From the NCBI RefSeq assembly GCF_000003815.2, contig NC_049987.1, forward strand, positions 1 to 64,000: DNA of 64,000 nt. Direction: 5' to 3'. Under the pieces are notes generated by a model, which made no database searches, was not told the origin of the DNA, and saw only the letters and a list, made by a program, of their open reading frames with translations. Source of the stretch: Branchiostoma floridae. Its lineage: Eukaryota > Chordata > Leptocardii > Amphioxiformes > Branchiostomatidae. Below, in pieces: positions 1 to 12,224 of this stretch (positions within the stretch are counted from its first letter, which is position 1; each line of letters opens with the position of its first letter). Made by a program: the position numbers and the translations under genes.

Positions 1-69
1 GTTCCATAAATGCCTAAGCAAGAGCCTCAGACAACTTTTACCCTAAGCTGAGGTTTTGACTTGAGCTTT

Positions 70-296
70 NNNNNNNNNNNNNNNNNNNNNNNNNNNNNNN
101 NNNNNNNNNNNNNNNNNNNNNNNNNNNNNNNNNNNNNNNNNNNNNNNNNNNNNNNNNNNNNNNNNNNNNNNNNNNNNNNNNNNNNNNNNNNNNNNNNNNN
201 NNNNNNNNNNNNNNNNNNNNNNNNNNNNNNNNNNNNNNNNNNNNNNNNNNNNNNNNNNNNNNNNNNNNNNNNNNNNNNNNNNNNNNNNNNNNNNNN
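70..296. other. Assembly gap (227 N)
   Basis: A run of N. Apparent reading frames crossing it are artefacts. The flanks 1-69 and 297-852 hold no gene or repeat that I recognise. Confidence 0.99.
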
Positions 297-852
297 AGCA
301 AGCAGTTATATGCCAATGTATCAGTTCTGGTATCATTCAACGACAAGTTGTCCTTTCTGTGATGTTTGTGTGTAGTCCTTATCTCAGAGGTACTCCGCTG
401 AGGTAGGTTTAACTAGTTTCTCCCCCCTCCCCATGACAGATAAGGCATGCAGATATCTGTTTGATTTTGAGGTTGACAAAGCCATTGTTGCACAATGAAT
501 GAGTAGTCTTAGATCAAGCCTTGATTTGCGTAAGTCCTGTCTACCTGTGGCAGTGGAGCAACAGTTACAGACTGTAGATTGGACACATGTTTGGCTCCCA
601 GCTATAGATCACAGGCCAGTCAGTTTTGAGGCATGATATTGTGGTCAGATGAGGGATAACTAATTAAAGGGTCACCCAACTGGTATGTCTTGATCAGAAA
701 ATGAAATCTATAACAGTTACTGTGGATGGAGAGATGGAGAACAGCTACTGAGCTGAAACCAAATAGACCAGTACATTAACAAGGTTATATATGGGGCAAG
801 TTTAGATGTTAGTTGCATTCTTAATGGGAGCCAGTATCTTCATAGGGTTCAA

Positions 853-1900
853 GCCCTTTGTTCCAAAATCCTGATGTTCCGAAGTCCCTATGTTCCAAAA
901 TCTCTATGTTCCGAAATCTCTATGTTCCGAAATCTTTATGTTCCGAAATCTTTATGTGAGTGTTCTGACACTTTAATCATGTACATGTAACATGGATGGC
1001 GTTTACAAGACGATAGCCAATTTCCAAGAAGCTACACAGTTTCCCGGTGATAACCGGCCTGAACGCCGACCCGATTCCGACTGTCGCATGGATCGTCCTG
1101 AACTGAAAGTACTTGAAATTCGAATTCTAGTTTATTTGTATTTATGGAAATAAATTAGAATACTTATAAAAGTTCAACCTTTTTGTAACTCCTGAAACAG
1201 AGTCCGAACCCAATCGCAAATTTCTGCTGAAAATTTCTATGTACCATTTGCTAACCACATGTAACGAAACCACTTACCTCGTCTCGTGTATGATGGATTT
1301 ATGGATGACTGAGATAATTGCGTATATATCTAATTATCAATTATGCGTATGTCGTTGTCATGTATGAGTGTATCTTTTCATTTCGTCGTCAAGAATTGTA
1401 TTAAAATTTTTGTTATGATGCTATCAAACTGGTACGAGGTTAGGTGCGTTACAAACGATACATTTGGATGTTTGCTGATGGCACGCGTTTAGGTTTGCCC
1501 TTACAAAAGGTTTGCGGCTAAAATCTACAATAGAGCTAACGTTAGTCCTCTGTTATTATCATAGCTTTAACAGATTTCAAGACATCCCAAATAACACAAA
1601 AGGAGAAACGTTATGTCATATGATCTAAGAATTTTAAACATGTTATATAAGCCACAATTCCCTATTTTGCCGACCACGTGTCGGCAGCCTGGAGCCCTGC
1701 CTTATGTAGTTGGGTCGGCTCCCAACGGTCGCTGTACAATGCCAGTCGGTACGTTAGTGTGTTGTAAGACTTACATCAAGGAGGTTAAAAATAATTTTAA
1801 CCTCCTTGCTTACATAGAGATTTCGGAACATAGGGAGTTCTGAACATAGGGATTTCGGAACATAGGGATTTCAGAACATATGGATTTTGGAACATAGGGC
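853..1900. mobile_element. TIR element with inverted arrays of ~17-bp tandem repeats at both ends
   Basis: The left end (853-957) is about six copies of a ~17-bp unit close to CTATGTTCCGAAATCTC. The right end (1813-1900) is about five copies of the same unit in inverted orientation, so the element starts GCCCTWTGTTCCAAAATCC on either strand. The interior codes for nothing recognisable. It includes a 32-base hairpin (1777-1808) just inside the right array. The ~1.05-kb size and lack of a transposase suggest a non-autonomous DNA transposon. No convincing target duplication is visible, so the superfamily is open. Confidence 0.65.
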
Positions 1901-2739
1901 AGTCACCACTTCATGTCCTCATGGCAAAGATTGTACTGTGAAGTGCCTGCCATCTTTGTTCCTCGTTGTTAGTGATATCTGTATCTCTGTAACGTTACAT
2001 GTATCTACCCTACTAAGTAAAGCAGATGATTCCAAATGATAATTCAAAAGTCTGAAACCTGTTGTGGTGCCCAGAGTGAGACACACACATTTTTAGTCAC
2101 AGCAGAATTTTTATGTAACGTTACCAGGATCTTCATTTTGTCTTTCTCTTTGTAATTTATCTGTTAAGAACCCTCAAAATGTTGATATCCATTGTCAAGG
2201 GTCACTCAATTTTCTTTTTAGACAGTCTGCATATCTTGATATGTAAGTTGATTGAAAAATGGGCAAACCAGCTGTGTATACAAACACTAAAACAGCAACA
2301 TTTTAGACTTTATCCATGTAATGTTACAGACACTTTGACCTTTAAAATGCACTGTAAACCAGGGGTATGCATTGATTACAACATTACATTAATGCTCACA
2401 GGTAATTGATTCTGCTTTTGCAAATTCAAGTTTGAATTGCTCAGATTTGATGGGCATATCTTTAAAGATATGCAAAGTAGTTCAAGTTCAAAATCTTGAA
2501 ATGATTCAAACTTGTAACGGTTATCTGTATCTAACTTCACCCTGAGATTTTTCTTTGGAGCTACATGCACACAATATGGTGAAAAATATTCTATACAATG
2601 TACATGTCAAACTCAAAACTAACACCACAATGTGACGGCAAGTTACTTTCTTCTACTTACAGATATTACCTTGTATTTGTGAGTGTGTGTGTCCTTCTGT
2701 GGCCAATCTTGTTTTTTTTATATTTGACACAATTTACAA
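1901..2739. other. Intergenic DNA, no gene seen
   Basis: AT-rich sequence with stop codons in all frames at short intervals. The only structure noticed is a perfect 20-base palindrome at 2454-2473. Confidence 0.6.
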
Positions 2740-2742
2740 TTA

Positions 2743-3590
2743 GGCCATGTTGATTTGATTATATGGATGACATCCTCCGGGAACTCCAGAACTGATGCGA
2801 GCGAGCGAATAAAAAAAAAAGGTTGGCCCAAAAAAAAGGTGCATTCAGTATGAAATCAAAGTGGCCAGGAAGGTTGGACATAGGACTAAACACACATAGT
2901 ACGGTATACCAAAAGTTAGGTGTAGGGACCAGTACATCATACGGGTGCAAAACATTTTTTTCTTCTTGAACCAATAAAAAAAACGGACCTGAAAAAAAAA
3001 CAGAGGAACAGGTTTCGCCAATTACAAAATGGACACACTATGTCGGCAGCCATTTGGGGTCTAACCGGGGGGCCAACAAGAGCGAAGTCAAGTAGAGTTC
3101 ATAGTCTATTGCACCAAGTTTCTACAGTCAAAGGTACAGAGACAGTTAGCCTTTATTACATGGAGATGGGATTTTAAAATGCAGTGGGAGTCCAATAACC
3201 CACCAAACAGATTCCTTTGTAGCAAAATTGACCAATTACCATTGTTTTGAGTATTGACAGTTCTCAAGTTTCCACAGACAATCAGGTCCAGGTTCATGTC
3301 CGGACCTGGAAATGATCCTCTGAACCTGAATTTTCTGTACTGGTATCTCCCCCAACCAACAATAGATTTTTTCTTTCTGTTCTTTCACATCTTATTCTTT
3401 GACTTAAGATTCATTTTGGCATTATATGGCATTAGTTATCTGTTTTCTGATACTTTTTTTTCAATCTACAGAATATTTGTGCTCATTTTACAGCTGCTTT
3501 GCACAATTTATTGTGTGGTTGAAAACTTTTTTTTTTTTTTGAAATTGGTGCGAGCGTGGATGTCATCCATATAATCAAATCAACGTGGCC
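2743..3590 (+). mobile_element. PIF/Harbinger-like non-autonomous element, copy A
   Basis: 848 bp bounded by terminal inverted repeats of roughly 30 bp starting GGCCAYGTTGATTTG, with a direct TTA on each side (2740-2742 and 3591-3593). A 3-bp TWA target duplication and termini starting GG are typical of PIF/Harbinger elements. The interior includes a CAGGTCCAGG-rich stretch around 3280-3320 and no transposase frame. A nearly identical copy lies in inverted orientation at 21949-22810 inside a katanin intron; short translations from the two copies are identical over 63 residues. The near identity implies recent activity, or gene conversion. Confidence 0.75.
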
Positions 3591-3593
3591 TTA

Positions 3594-4318
3594 ATGCAAG
3601 AAAAAAAAGCAAAATACCAATTTGTTAATACTATTGTAAGTATATGTGCTTGAAGAGTACTACATGTAGATGATATGCATGGACTTGTTTTAGAGCTGAC
3701 AATCTGATCAGAATTAGTGTTCATACATAAAGGCCACACCAATTTTATTTGTTGCTTCTCAGATCGTTTTCTGAAAAGAAAAGACAGGGTTTAAAACAAT
3801 AATATGGCAATCAACCAACCTTATACTGGTACCATTGTACAGTACATCTGGTTTGATGAAGATTAAGAATAGTTTTCCTGCATGCAAGAATCATTAAAGG
3901 TGAAAGAATGGGCAGACAAAAATTGAATAGCATCAGTATGCTTCTGCATGCATAATTTTTCTCTTTTTTTTTTTAACAGGAAAAAAAACCCCATGTATCT
4001 CAGATATCTGGAAGTGAATTTGGAGTGTAATGGGCCCACATTTGCTCAGAAAGGCATATGTGCCATTTACTGCAGTATCACTGTATCCCTCTAGAGGTCT
4101 CTCTTTGGGCTGAATATGATTTATGTGACATTGCTTCATCAAAGTCTTCACATGAATGAAAACAAAGGTATAGAATTCAAACTGTGCTGGAGCCAAATAT
4201 ACTATGTACAATGTGTCTCTATCTGGACTTTGTAAATGATCTTGCCCAAGTTGCTGAACTTTGAAAATAAATGCAGAAACATCTCAGGATCACTTTTTTT
4301 ATATTGCACATCCCTGTG
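3594..4318. other. Intergenic DNA, no gene seen
   Basis: AT-rich sequence with poly-A/T runs. Open frames here are short, without recognisable domains or splice context. Confidence 0.55.
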
Positions 4319-4321
4319 CCA

Positions 4322-5256
4322 GAGGCGGCGGCACCAAATTTCGTTTGGGGGGGGCGAACTTTTACTGACATAATTTTGCGACACCAGTAGCGCCGAAGGC
4401 GCTACCCGTCGCACCGGAGGCGCGACCATCCTAGGGGGGTCCGGGGGCATGCTCCCCCGCGAAAATTTGAAATCTTGACCCTCTAAAACGCCATTTCCTG
4501 CGTTTTGACGGGCAAATTTTCATGCCAGACTAAAGCTAACTTTGATGACAATTCTGTTAGAAAGACACATGGTTTTAGCGAGGGCGATGCCCCCAAAATA
4601 TATTGAATTTCACGATTTCGAGTGTCGAAGGTGCAAGCTGTCGCAAGGTTGGTCTGGGGAAATTTTAAAATCTGCACCCTCTGAAACGCCATTTTCTGAA
4701 TTTTGAGGAACAAATTTTGCTAAGGGACTATGCTAAATCTAATGCCAATAATATTTTTGTGAATGAAAGATATGTTTGAGGGCGTTGATCCACGCCTCAA
4801 CAAATTTTCCATGCCGTTGTGAGCGCCGGAGGCAGAAGTCATCGCTAGGGAGGTCCGGAGAAAAGTTTGAAATCTTGACTGCCTAAAACGCCATTTGTTG
4901 CATTCGAGGCCCACATTCTGCTTGTAAACTAAGCTAAATACGATAGTAAAATTTTATTAGTTTAAAAGGTTTTTGAGAGCGACGCTCCCGCAACATATTG
5001 TCCTGCGCCGACATGGCCGAAGACGTGAGCCATCACAAGGGAACACTGGCAAAATTTTGAAATCGGGACTCTCTAAAACGTCATTTCTTGCGTTTTCAGG
5101 CGTAAATTTTCCCGTTAGACTAGCTTGATTTAATGAAACTTCCATCATAAAAAAAAATACACAAGGATTCAGCTTGATTTTCTGGGGGGGCGACGCCCCC
5201 CCAACATATTTTTCGGGGGGGCAGCCGCCCCCCCTGCCCCCCCGGTGCCGCCGCCA
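4322..5256. mobile_element. G-rich element with GGCGGCGGCACC termini and four internal ~190-bp units
   Basis: The element starts GGCGGCGGCACC and ends GGTGCCGCCGCC, a short terminal inverted repeat. Inside are four diverged direct repeats, recognised by TTGAAATC, then CTCTAAAACGCCATTT, at about 4465, 4660, 4865 and 5055. Runs of seven to eight G or C cluster at both ends, and GC-rich inverted motifs sit between units. The units look like repeats of a non-coding element; the open frames are poor. The superfamily cannot be called because no target duplication is clear. Confidence 0.6.
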
Positions 5257-5621
5257 CTGCTGTCTGGGGTTCATTCATAGACTAGATTACTTTGAATACC
5301 AGGGTATCTTGATTTCTACATCATGTGGTTCAGTACCTTAGTGGAACCCATGGATTACATGTCAGCTCCAAAACAGAATGGATGGGAAGTACTCAAAGTT
5401 ACTTTGCATGCAGGGCACAACATGCTACTCTCAAAATAATCTGTAAGGAAGTCTCCCACTGCTGTTTTAAAAAACTCACTTGATATCCATTAGAATTTGC
5501 CAAGCCAAGCAAAAAGAAGCAGCACCCCATCTCCTAGCTTTGGAAACCAAGGACATTGCAGAATCAACTCATTGAATTGGTGTGGCTTACCTGCCATGGT
5601 AAGAATATGTACTTTAAGCTC

Positions 5622-5790
5622 TCAAGCCATGTTGGTTTGATGATGACATCCTCTGGGATCCCCCAAACTGATGCCAGTGCACAAATAAAAAAAGTTTGGC
5701 CAAAAGAAATGTTATACAAAACATACATAGTATAGTATACCAACAATTAGGTGTAGGGAACGGTACATCGTACCGGTACAAAATGTTAAT
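5622..5790 (+). repeat. Diverged fragment of the PIF/Harbinger-like element
   Basis: Resembles the left part of the element at 2743-3590: the terminus-like CCATGTTGGTTTGATGATGACATCC, the GCCAGTGCACAAATAAAAAAAG stretch and the AATTAGGTGTAGGGA stretch occur in the same order. The right part is missing, so this is an older, truncated copy. Confidence 0.6.
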
Positions 5791-5799
5791 GTGTGTAAT

Positions 5800-7254
5800 G
5801 GATGTTCCTATTGCTTCAAAATTTGGGCTGATTCAGATCACAACATTGGTCTCAACCAAATCCATTTGCATGTACACACTTGAAATATACAGCGTTACAT
5901 GGACAACACATTGTGCTAATGTAATAAGAATTAATACATACAACTTCACTCAATAGCCAGTTTGTTGCCATCTCTTTCTTCAACTGCATTCAAAAAACTA
6001 TGTTTAGATCTATGTATTTCTATTGGTGATGTCATGTGTGGACACATTGTTTATTATCTTCAATGAAACAATAAGCTGATTGGAATGTATGTGACTTTAG
6101 CTATTGTACATAGCGACTGTGTGTATTGTTAATTGTGAATGAATTAGTTTTCCCACCCTTTTTGAGGTTCTGGTTCATTTGGAAGATGCTTCCTGACAGA
6201 GCTCTGTCACAAGCACAGTATACTCATCACTCATCAATGTCTAGAGTCCAAAATTTTAATGTCATTTTCAAAAGTGACTTATGCGTTAAGGAGATAGGTT
6301 TTCATATCTATACATGTATATGGACTTTTATAAAGTGTATTTTACTATGTCAAGCAATTATATTTTCATGTTGGTATTTATATTGGTGTATGTCATCAGC
6401 AGCTGCTCAAATCAATGGCAAAATGTGGACCATGACATTGGAGTCCATCTTCAAGGTTTGCTGTTGAATTTGACTTTATAAGATCTGTCCCTAATTTCAT
6501 CCTTCCTGACAGCATCCAGTCATGTATTCACTGGTCTGATGTACATAACTGCTGTAATTATTGTCACTTCTTGTTCCAAGGACAATATCTGGAAGAAAGT
6601 GTGTAACGCTAAGATTTATGCCTTTCCCCTCTAATCCTAGGAAAATCTGAGCAGAAGTCTGAGAAAGTAGGAGAGATCTTTCTCATCTGAATGAACATGC
6701 TTTCTAGCACTGTGGATGAGTGTTTGACTGAAAGCTCCATAGATCAGTTACACGGTCTTGAGAAACATTTGATTTAAACTCTTTGTAAAGAGGAGGAAAT
6801 TTATCGTTAGGGTAGAAGCAGCATCTTTGTTTTGTATTACAAGCAGATAGAAGACGAGATGACTTATACTATTTATGATATCCCTGTTTCACGTTGTACA
6901 TTTTACCCCAAGAAAGTAGAAAGCACAGACAATCAGTGTTTAAGATGTAGGTAAAAAACAGTATGTCTTGTCCACTAGCAACATTCATGTTTAATGAAGG
7001 TGTCTTTACTGTCCTGTACTCTACTTGATTGTTCAAACATGACATGTCTCTCCAAAATAAATGTGTATTTCTTTTTTTAGGCAGACAGTTCAGAGCAAAA
7101 GGGAAATAGAATTGATGATATTCTGTTTTCTTTTTTAGTCTCCTGAGACTGGACTGCCAAACTAAAGAGGTTTATTTTATGGTAAAACAAATGTGTTATA
7201 TGCTGAACTGAGCAGTAAGAGGCATTGATATAAAAATGCAAGTGCAGTCACCAT
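5800..7254. other. Intergenic DNA, no gene seen
   Basis: AT-rich sequence. The longest frame (6126-6467) has no recognisable domain and no coding-like composition. No repeat family of this window was recognised here. Confidence 0.5.
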
Positions 7255-7263
7255 TGCCATGTC

Positions 7264-7530
7264 ACCTCTTGTACCCTTGGGAAAGGTACTTTACGCAGCT
7301 TCCCTCACTTTACTCAGGTGAGTACCTAGCTTCGGCTAGGGCTGTCCCTTGGATAGGGTGTTAAGTGGAGGTCCCCTGTCTGGGTAGTGCCACACCCTAC
7401 AAATGTTAAAGATTCAGCCGCACTTATCGAAAAGAGTAGGGGTCCTTCCCGGTGTGAGTGGATCAAACCTACAGACTGGTCTCCAGGTGGACATCTTGAA
7501 AAGGTTATAGCTATATTCACCTGGTATGTC
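7264..7530 (+). repeat. 5'-truncated SINE body (same family as 63500-63988)
   Basis: Shares an ordered series of motifs with the reverse complement of the right-edge SINE: CCCTTGGGAAAGG, ACTTTACTCAGGTGAG, GTACCTAGCTTCGGCT, GTTAAGTGGAGGTCCC and GTTAAAGA. The tRNA-like head with its A and B boxes is absent, as expected for 5' truncation during LINE-driven retroposition. The two copies are clearly diverged. Confidence 0.7.
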
Positions 7531-8876
7531 AATCCTTCATTTTAAATCTAAATAAGGAAATCCCTGTGCTCCTAAAGCGTAACAAAGCCACAAGTAACTA
7601 TTTTTTAAAACTAGCACTGCAGAAAGAAGCAAGATATTTGTGTGCCAAAATCTTTTTCGCCTGGCAAAAACTCGGTAGCACGCCAATCACATCAATGTAG
7701 TATTGAAAATCCCTCCTTGGTTACACGTACAGTGAATCAGAATTATTCAACACGATCAGCAACTCGGCTGATGATAGAACTAACAGCAAGTGTGAATATC
7801 TTATAACAACATCTTCTAGAACATTCAGGCCATTTTCGATACATTAAACCAACGAAATCAGAATGCAAGGTCTGACCCCCCCCTCCCTTGGGCGTAAACT
7901 ACAAGCACAATTGCAAGATTCACAGTTGTGTGCTCAAAAATATCTATACAGGATAGCTATTGATTGATTGAGGATAGTTATTTCATGAAAGGAAAACATG
8001 TAAATATCAAATAGTGGAAAATTTGTTTACAAAGTACATGTAGCACTGTACTTATTGTCCATTTTAATTACGATCAATCTGTCATGCCCTGGAGCTCAGA
8101 AATATTAAAGTCGTAATGAGTTGCAAATGGAGTTGGGATATAGACAGAAGGTTGGGAGTGAGAAAAGATTAGCTGTTATATCGCAGTCATTAGATGTTTG
8201 GCAATCAAACAGTTGGCTGAAGTTTGCCAGACCACAGCATCATATCAAAACTGCCGTAGGTGAAGAAAGGTTAAACAAACTAGAAAGGCCGACATTTGCT
8301 CATGAGCAAATACAGCATATTTCAATCCATCTGCATCCCAAAGCAAAAATATACTGTTCCATATTTACCTTTTGCAGCAATTTACCTATGCCAAAGATCA
8401 TCCCACTCCAAACTGGATTTTTTTTTAAAAGTTGCCCTCCATACAAAAATGGACTCTTCCGGAACACCCCTATCGGTGCAAAATGGACTATTCTATGTGA
8501 CCCTTTTTAATTCCTAGTGCTAAAGCTACCTGGTGCACCCAAAATTGAAGCTGTGCACCCAATGTTTTTCTGTGGGTGCACCTTATTTAGACAATTGTTT
8601 TCATAGGTTTATGTTTGTAAAGACATCAAAGTTTACCTTGTCATCTATGTGTAAGAAAGATAATGATATTTCTGTAAAAGTACTTTTTTGTTAGAATTTG
8701 TGTTTATCAATGTTTTCAAGACTCCAAAACTGGGTGTGCCAAGCTGACATTGAGTGCCACACACTGACCAACTTCCTGTTTTTGCTGGTAACTAATGAAT
8801 AACAATTATCCTGTGATCAAACATGACATCATTTGTTTCAGGAGTTTTTGTGTGATTTTTCTGTACTATAGTATGA
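7531..8876. repeat. Repeat-derived DNA without a recognisable gene
   Basis: Around 8285-8500 the motifs TGCTCATGAGCAAAT and AAATGGACTNTTCC recur in related form at 10930-11068, so this is a dispersed repeat rather than a gene. At 8530-8590 a GGTGCACCCA-rich stretch has a relative at 43970-44035. The 129-residue frame over 8121-8510 is therefore treated as chance. Nothing else was recognised. Confidence 0.5.
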
Positions 8877-8965
8877 TAACTTCGAGGACGAGAACATGTT
8901 AAGCAAGAGTTCTAAGACCGCATAACTAAGACCACATTCTAAGACCGCATAAAAAAATCACAAAT
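8877..8965 (+). repeat. Short tandem repeat, unit TCTAAGACCGCATAA
   Basis: Three imperfect tandem copies of a ~15-20-bp unit (TCTAAGACCGCATAA, CTAAGACCACAT, TCTAAGACCGCATAA). This may be the end of a mobile element; the partner end was not found. Confidence 0.5.
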
Positions 8966-10180
8966 TTTCAGAGTTGTAAAAAAGTTTTTGCTTCATTTTG
9001 TCCCAGATTATGTAAATAAGGCTGTGAGTAGCATGAGCTATATATATGTTACATGATGGTCGTTTTGACTATTAATTAATAGTAGCAAAGTGCAACATAC
9101 TGTGGGCACTGATCATCGCTTCCTCCTTCAGGCGAATTGTTTTTCTCAAAAGTTGTACTAAGCCGAGGGGACTTCTCACCTGCGACCCTGCTGTGAACTT
9201 GTAAACTTCTTAAGCCTAAAACCCAATGTGTTTAGGCTGTGAAATATGCTGCTAACAGTGTCTCTGGGATATCAAAGAGCTTAGATATCTTCAGAAACAC
9301 ATTACCCTTCTTGTACAAAGCTACTATTTCCTCTCTAACCTTTCCCTTGCTGTCTATCTCTGTAACAAATAGAAATTATCCATCCCACCAGGGAAAAATA
9401 GCACATGCCAAGATACATCACTAATACCATCCTCCCAATTACAAGGTCACATATTTTACCCACTTGTGTAGACAAACATTCAAGCCTGCTTCTGGTGCCC
9501 ATGATACGTATCAAGCAGACAGGTAACATGTAAGAAGCAAACATGCTGCCACCTACCATCAGAGACAACTTATGACTACTGACACATGGTATACAGCTGA
9601 CCACGAAACATGAACTGACCTAAATATAATAATACCAACAAGACAACATCAAAACAGTCCATGTCAATGACCTACCCTTAAAATCACATCATTCCATCAT
9701 AAGGGGGTGTTAAACATTTTTCTCAAAACACACATCAAATCTGCAACAACCTGCTAATGCGCGCTAAAGCATAAAGGCTTAGAAAGTCTTTACCTCCATA
9801 ATCACAATCAATCCAGAGATTTTAAGATTTCTGTCCGTTAAACGAAAACCACAAGAGACCATGCAGGGAACAGCTAGGGGGCCCAGATTTACACTTGATG
9901 TCAACAGACATTTGCCACCAAAACACCACGCCCACCGCAGCTCGAGCCACTTAAAAACCCAGAACTTAGGGTCCAACTTGGGCACACTGAAAAAAGCGAT
10001 TTGAAATTACGTAACGTGCAAATTTAAAGCAAGGCCTGAAGGAGTTGGTCCGACTCAGGCTGAAGTCAAGTTGAGGATGGTGTCCACGTGTTTGAAGCAT
10101 GGCGGATTATATTAACGTTACGTAATTAGCATACCCTTCTTCCTTTCGGCTGTGGGAATAATTAAATCCATAATGTCCCT
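8966..10180. other. Intergenic DNA, no gene recognised
   Basis: Two overlapping opposite-strand frames of 61-89 residues at 9239-9604 show no family features. GC content rises after about 9880, but no exon could be supported. Confidence 0.45.
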
Positions 10181-10585
10181 AGCCTGGGTTACCATCCGGA
10201 AAGTAGTTCGCTCCGGCGTTAATTATACACTATATACAGTCGCTTCTCGTCAGTCTGACATTTATCATACACTATATGAAGTCGCTTCTCTGCTGTTCAG
10301 TCTGGGATCCGTGACTACGTTCACGTCTGGAATCGGCATCCAAATTTTGGACGCTGATTGAGTGAGTTAAGGAACGGGTTTAAGCGCTCGTTTGAACAGG
10401 TGTTCCAACACCCGAAACGCCCTCCGTCCGCTTGCAGGAGGGCTGTTGTCGTCGAACGAACGCTAGAACCATATTCGCTCATTATCTGACGTTAGCACCA
10501 GACGGTTTAAATGTGCAGGTCTCCAGACAGACGGGTAGCAGAAGCGAACATAGGAGCGAACTACTACCCGGATGGTACCTAGGCT
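10181..10585. mobile_element. Small TIR element (MITE-like), AGCCTGGGTTACCATCCGG ends
   Basis: About 405 bp. The left end AGCCTGGGTTACCATCCGG followed by GTAGTTCGCTCC is mirrored at the right end (10542-10585), which on the opposite strand reads AGCCTAGGTACCATCCGG then GTAGTAGTTCGCTCC. Inside is a tandem pair of ~55-bp units containing ACACTATATNNAGTCGCTTCTC. No coding capacity. Confidence 0.6.
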
Positions 10586-10929
10586 ATAATGCCCCTGCGT
10601 CTAACATAAAATCTGTTTTCTTGTATTTTTCATGCAATGCGGAAGAGAAAACTGGGTCATGTGACCAATAACTTATAAGCAGATCACCACAATAGAAGAC
10701 CATGCTTGCACCATAAAATCACCCAAATGAATTCGACTATATACATGTAAACTATCGGGCTGAGTCTGCAACAGGCTCCCAAACTGCACACGGTCCTGGA
10801 GCTGGGCTAATTTCAATTTTGATTTCTGTAGAGTAGTCTATCTGTAATACACTTGTTGCTTGCATAGAAAAAGTCAAATAATAACAACGCTGAACAGCTA
10901 TGTCCAGCCAGGAAGAATATGAAATTAGA

Positions 10930-11068
10930 AAGGCCGGTCTTTGCTTATGAGCAAATTCAGCAATTTAATTCATTTCACTCCACCTCAATCCTTATGCAAA
11001 ACTGGACTGTTCCAAAATTGAATTTGAAAAGAAATCATCCGATTCGAGAATGGATACTTCATAGTGCA
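10930..11068 (+). repeat. Dispersed repeat related to 8285-8500
   Basis: Shares AGAAAGGCCG, TGAGCAAATNCAGCA and ACTGGACTGTTCC-like motifs in the same order with 8280-8500. Function unknown; directly abuts the foldback at 11071. Confidence 0.45.
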
Positions 11069-11070
11069 CC

Positions 11071-11244
11071 TTACAAATCAAGAATTTAGCTCGGCCGAGT
11101 TGTCAGCGAGCTCTAAATTACGAGGAGGTATGAACCTGATGCCGACGAGGAAACTCTGCCATTTGTTCGTAGGCATCAGGTTCATGCCTCCTCGTAATTT
11201 AGAGCTCGCTGACAACTCGGCCGAGCTAAATTCTTGATTTGTAA
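11071..11244. mobile_element. Near-perfect foldback element (73-bp arms, 28-bp loop)
   Basis: Arms 11071-11143 and 11172-11244 are exact inverted repeats except for one base (TATGAACC versus CATGAACC), separated by 28 bases. The arms start TTACAAATCAAGAATTTAGC. A palindrome this complete suggests a recently inserted or gene-converted MITE. A single-strand transcript would form a long hairpin. No clear target duplication. Confidence 0.8.
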
Positions 11245-12224
11245 AGCCGGCTAAACCACATATTTGTTGTTATTTTTTTATTACAACACGCACACAAGGT
11301 AGCAGAACACAGTTTTCGGCCTATGAGGATTCCTATAGTTAAGGACCTCAAGGTGACTGACAAGAAGGAACTATTGTTCTTCAAGAAAGAACATATTTAT
11401 TACAAAAACGGAAACTGTGTCGTATTTTTTTCTAAAGATGTAATTGACACTAAACTTCGGTATAACGTACCTACAGCAGAAAATGGCTTGGTTATGATTT
11501 GAAGTTTTCCTGCTTATTTACACAAGGCAAGGAATGTTCCTGTACCTATCTTATATAGATAAGTTTCTACGTACTGCAAAACAAAAAATGGTCGACGGTA
11601 TGCTATCAGAAAACTGAGTATTGTGTCGGAAACAAATTTATGAAACTTATCCGGTGTAACCCAAATACATTTTTGTTGTATATGTACAGACGCTCACACA
11701 ATTTACCGTACAAGATTGCAAGAAGATTTCTTATAGATGCAAAATGTTGCGTACAGTCAATGGTTTCCGGCCTAAATTGTACACAAACATGTGAAGGGTC
11801 TATCAAAATTCGACTTGCAAATTTACGTGTTTGGCAGCAAAAGTCAGATTTCTGAAACAACAACAGTTTCATGTTAGTGGCGTGTAGCAGCTTCATTTCA
11901 TTTCATTTTTTTATTTAGCCAGGTATGCACTCTCAGGACAAAAGCCCTGTTTTTCAGAAGACCCTGGGTACATCAAACCACACAACCAAGTCAACCAGAC
12001 AAACATAGCATGATTACAAAATAGAACAAGTAACCGTAGGTAACACACTTTGTGATGTAATTATGGTCTTTCAGTTGTGTTATTTTCAATGGTGTGTGAC
12101 ATTGTGTTTATTATTTATCAACAACCATACTGTTACATTCCTCTGATAAACCAACAACCATTGGCCCGCGGCATTATATGTTGCCGTAATTTTACCATAG
12201 ATTTAATTGTGATAATTATGATAT
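11245..12224. other. Intergenic DNA, no gene recognised
   Basis: Overlapping frames on both strands at 11606-11896 lack recognisable motifs. At 11886-11960 a short stretch resembles the end of a retroposon, but not enough to assign it. Confidence 0.45.

Noticed and set aside
3254-3574. 106-aa Phe-rich 'membrane protein'
   Set aside because: It lies wholly inside the PIF/Harbinger-like element and arises from T-rich sequence. The same frame recurs in the inverted copy.
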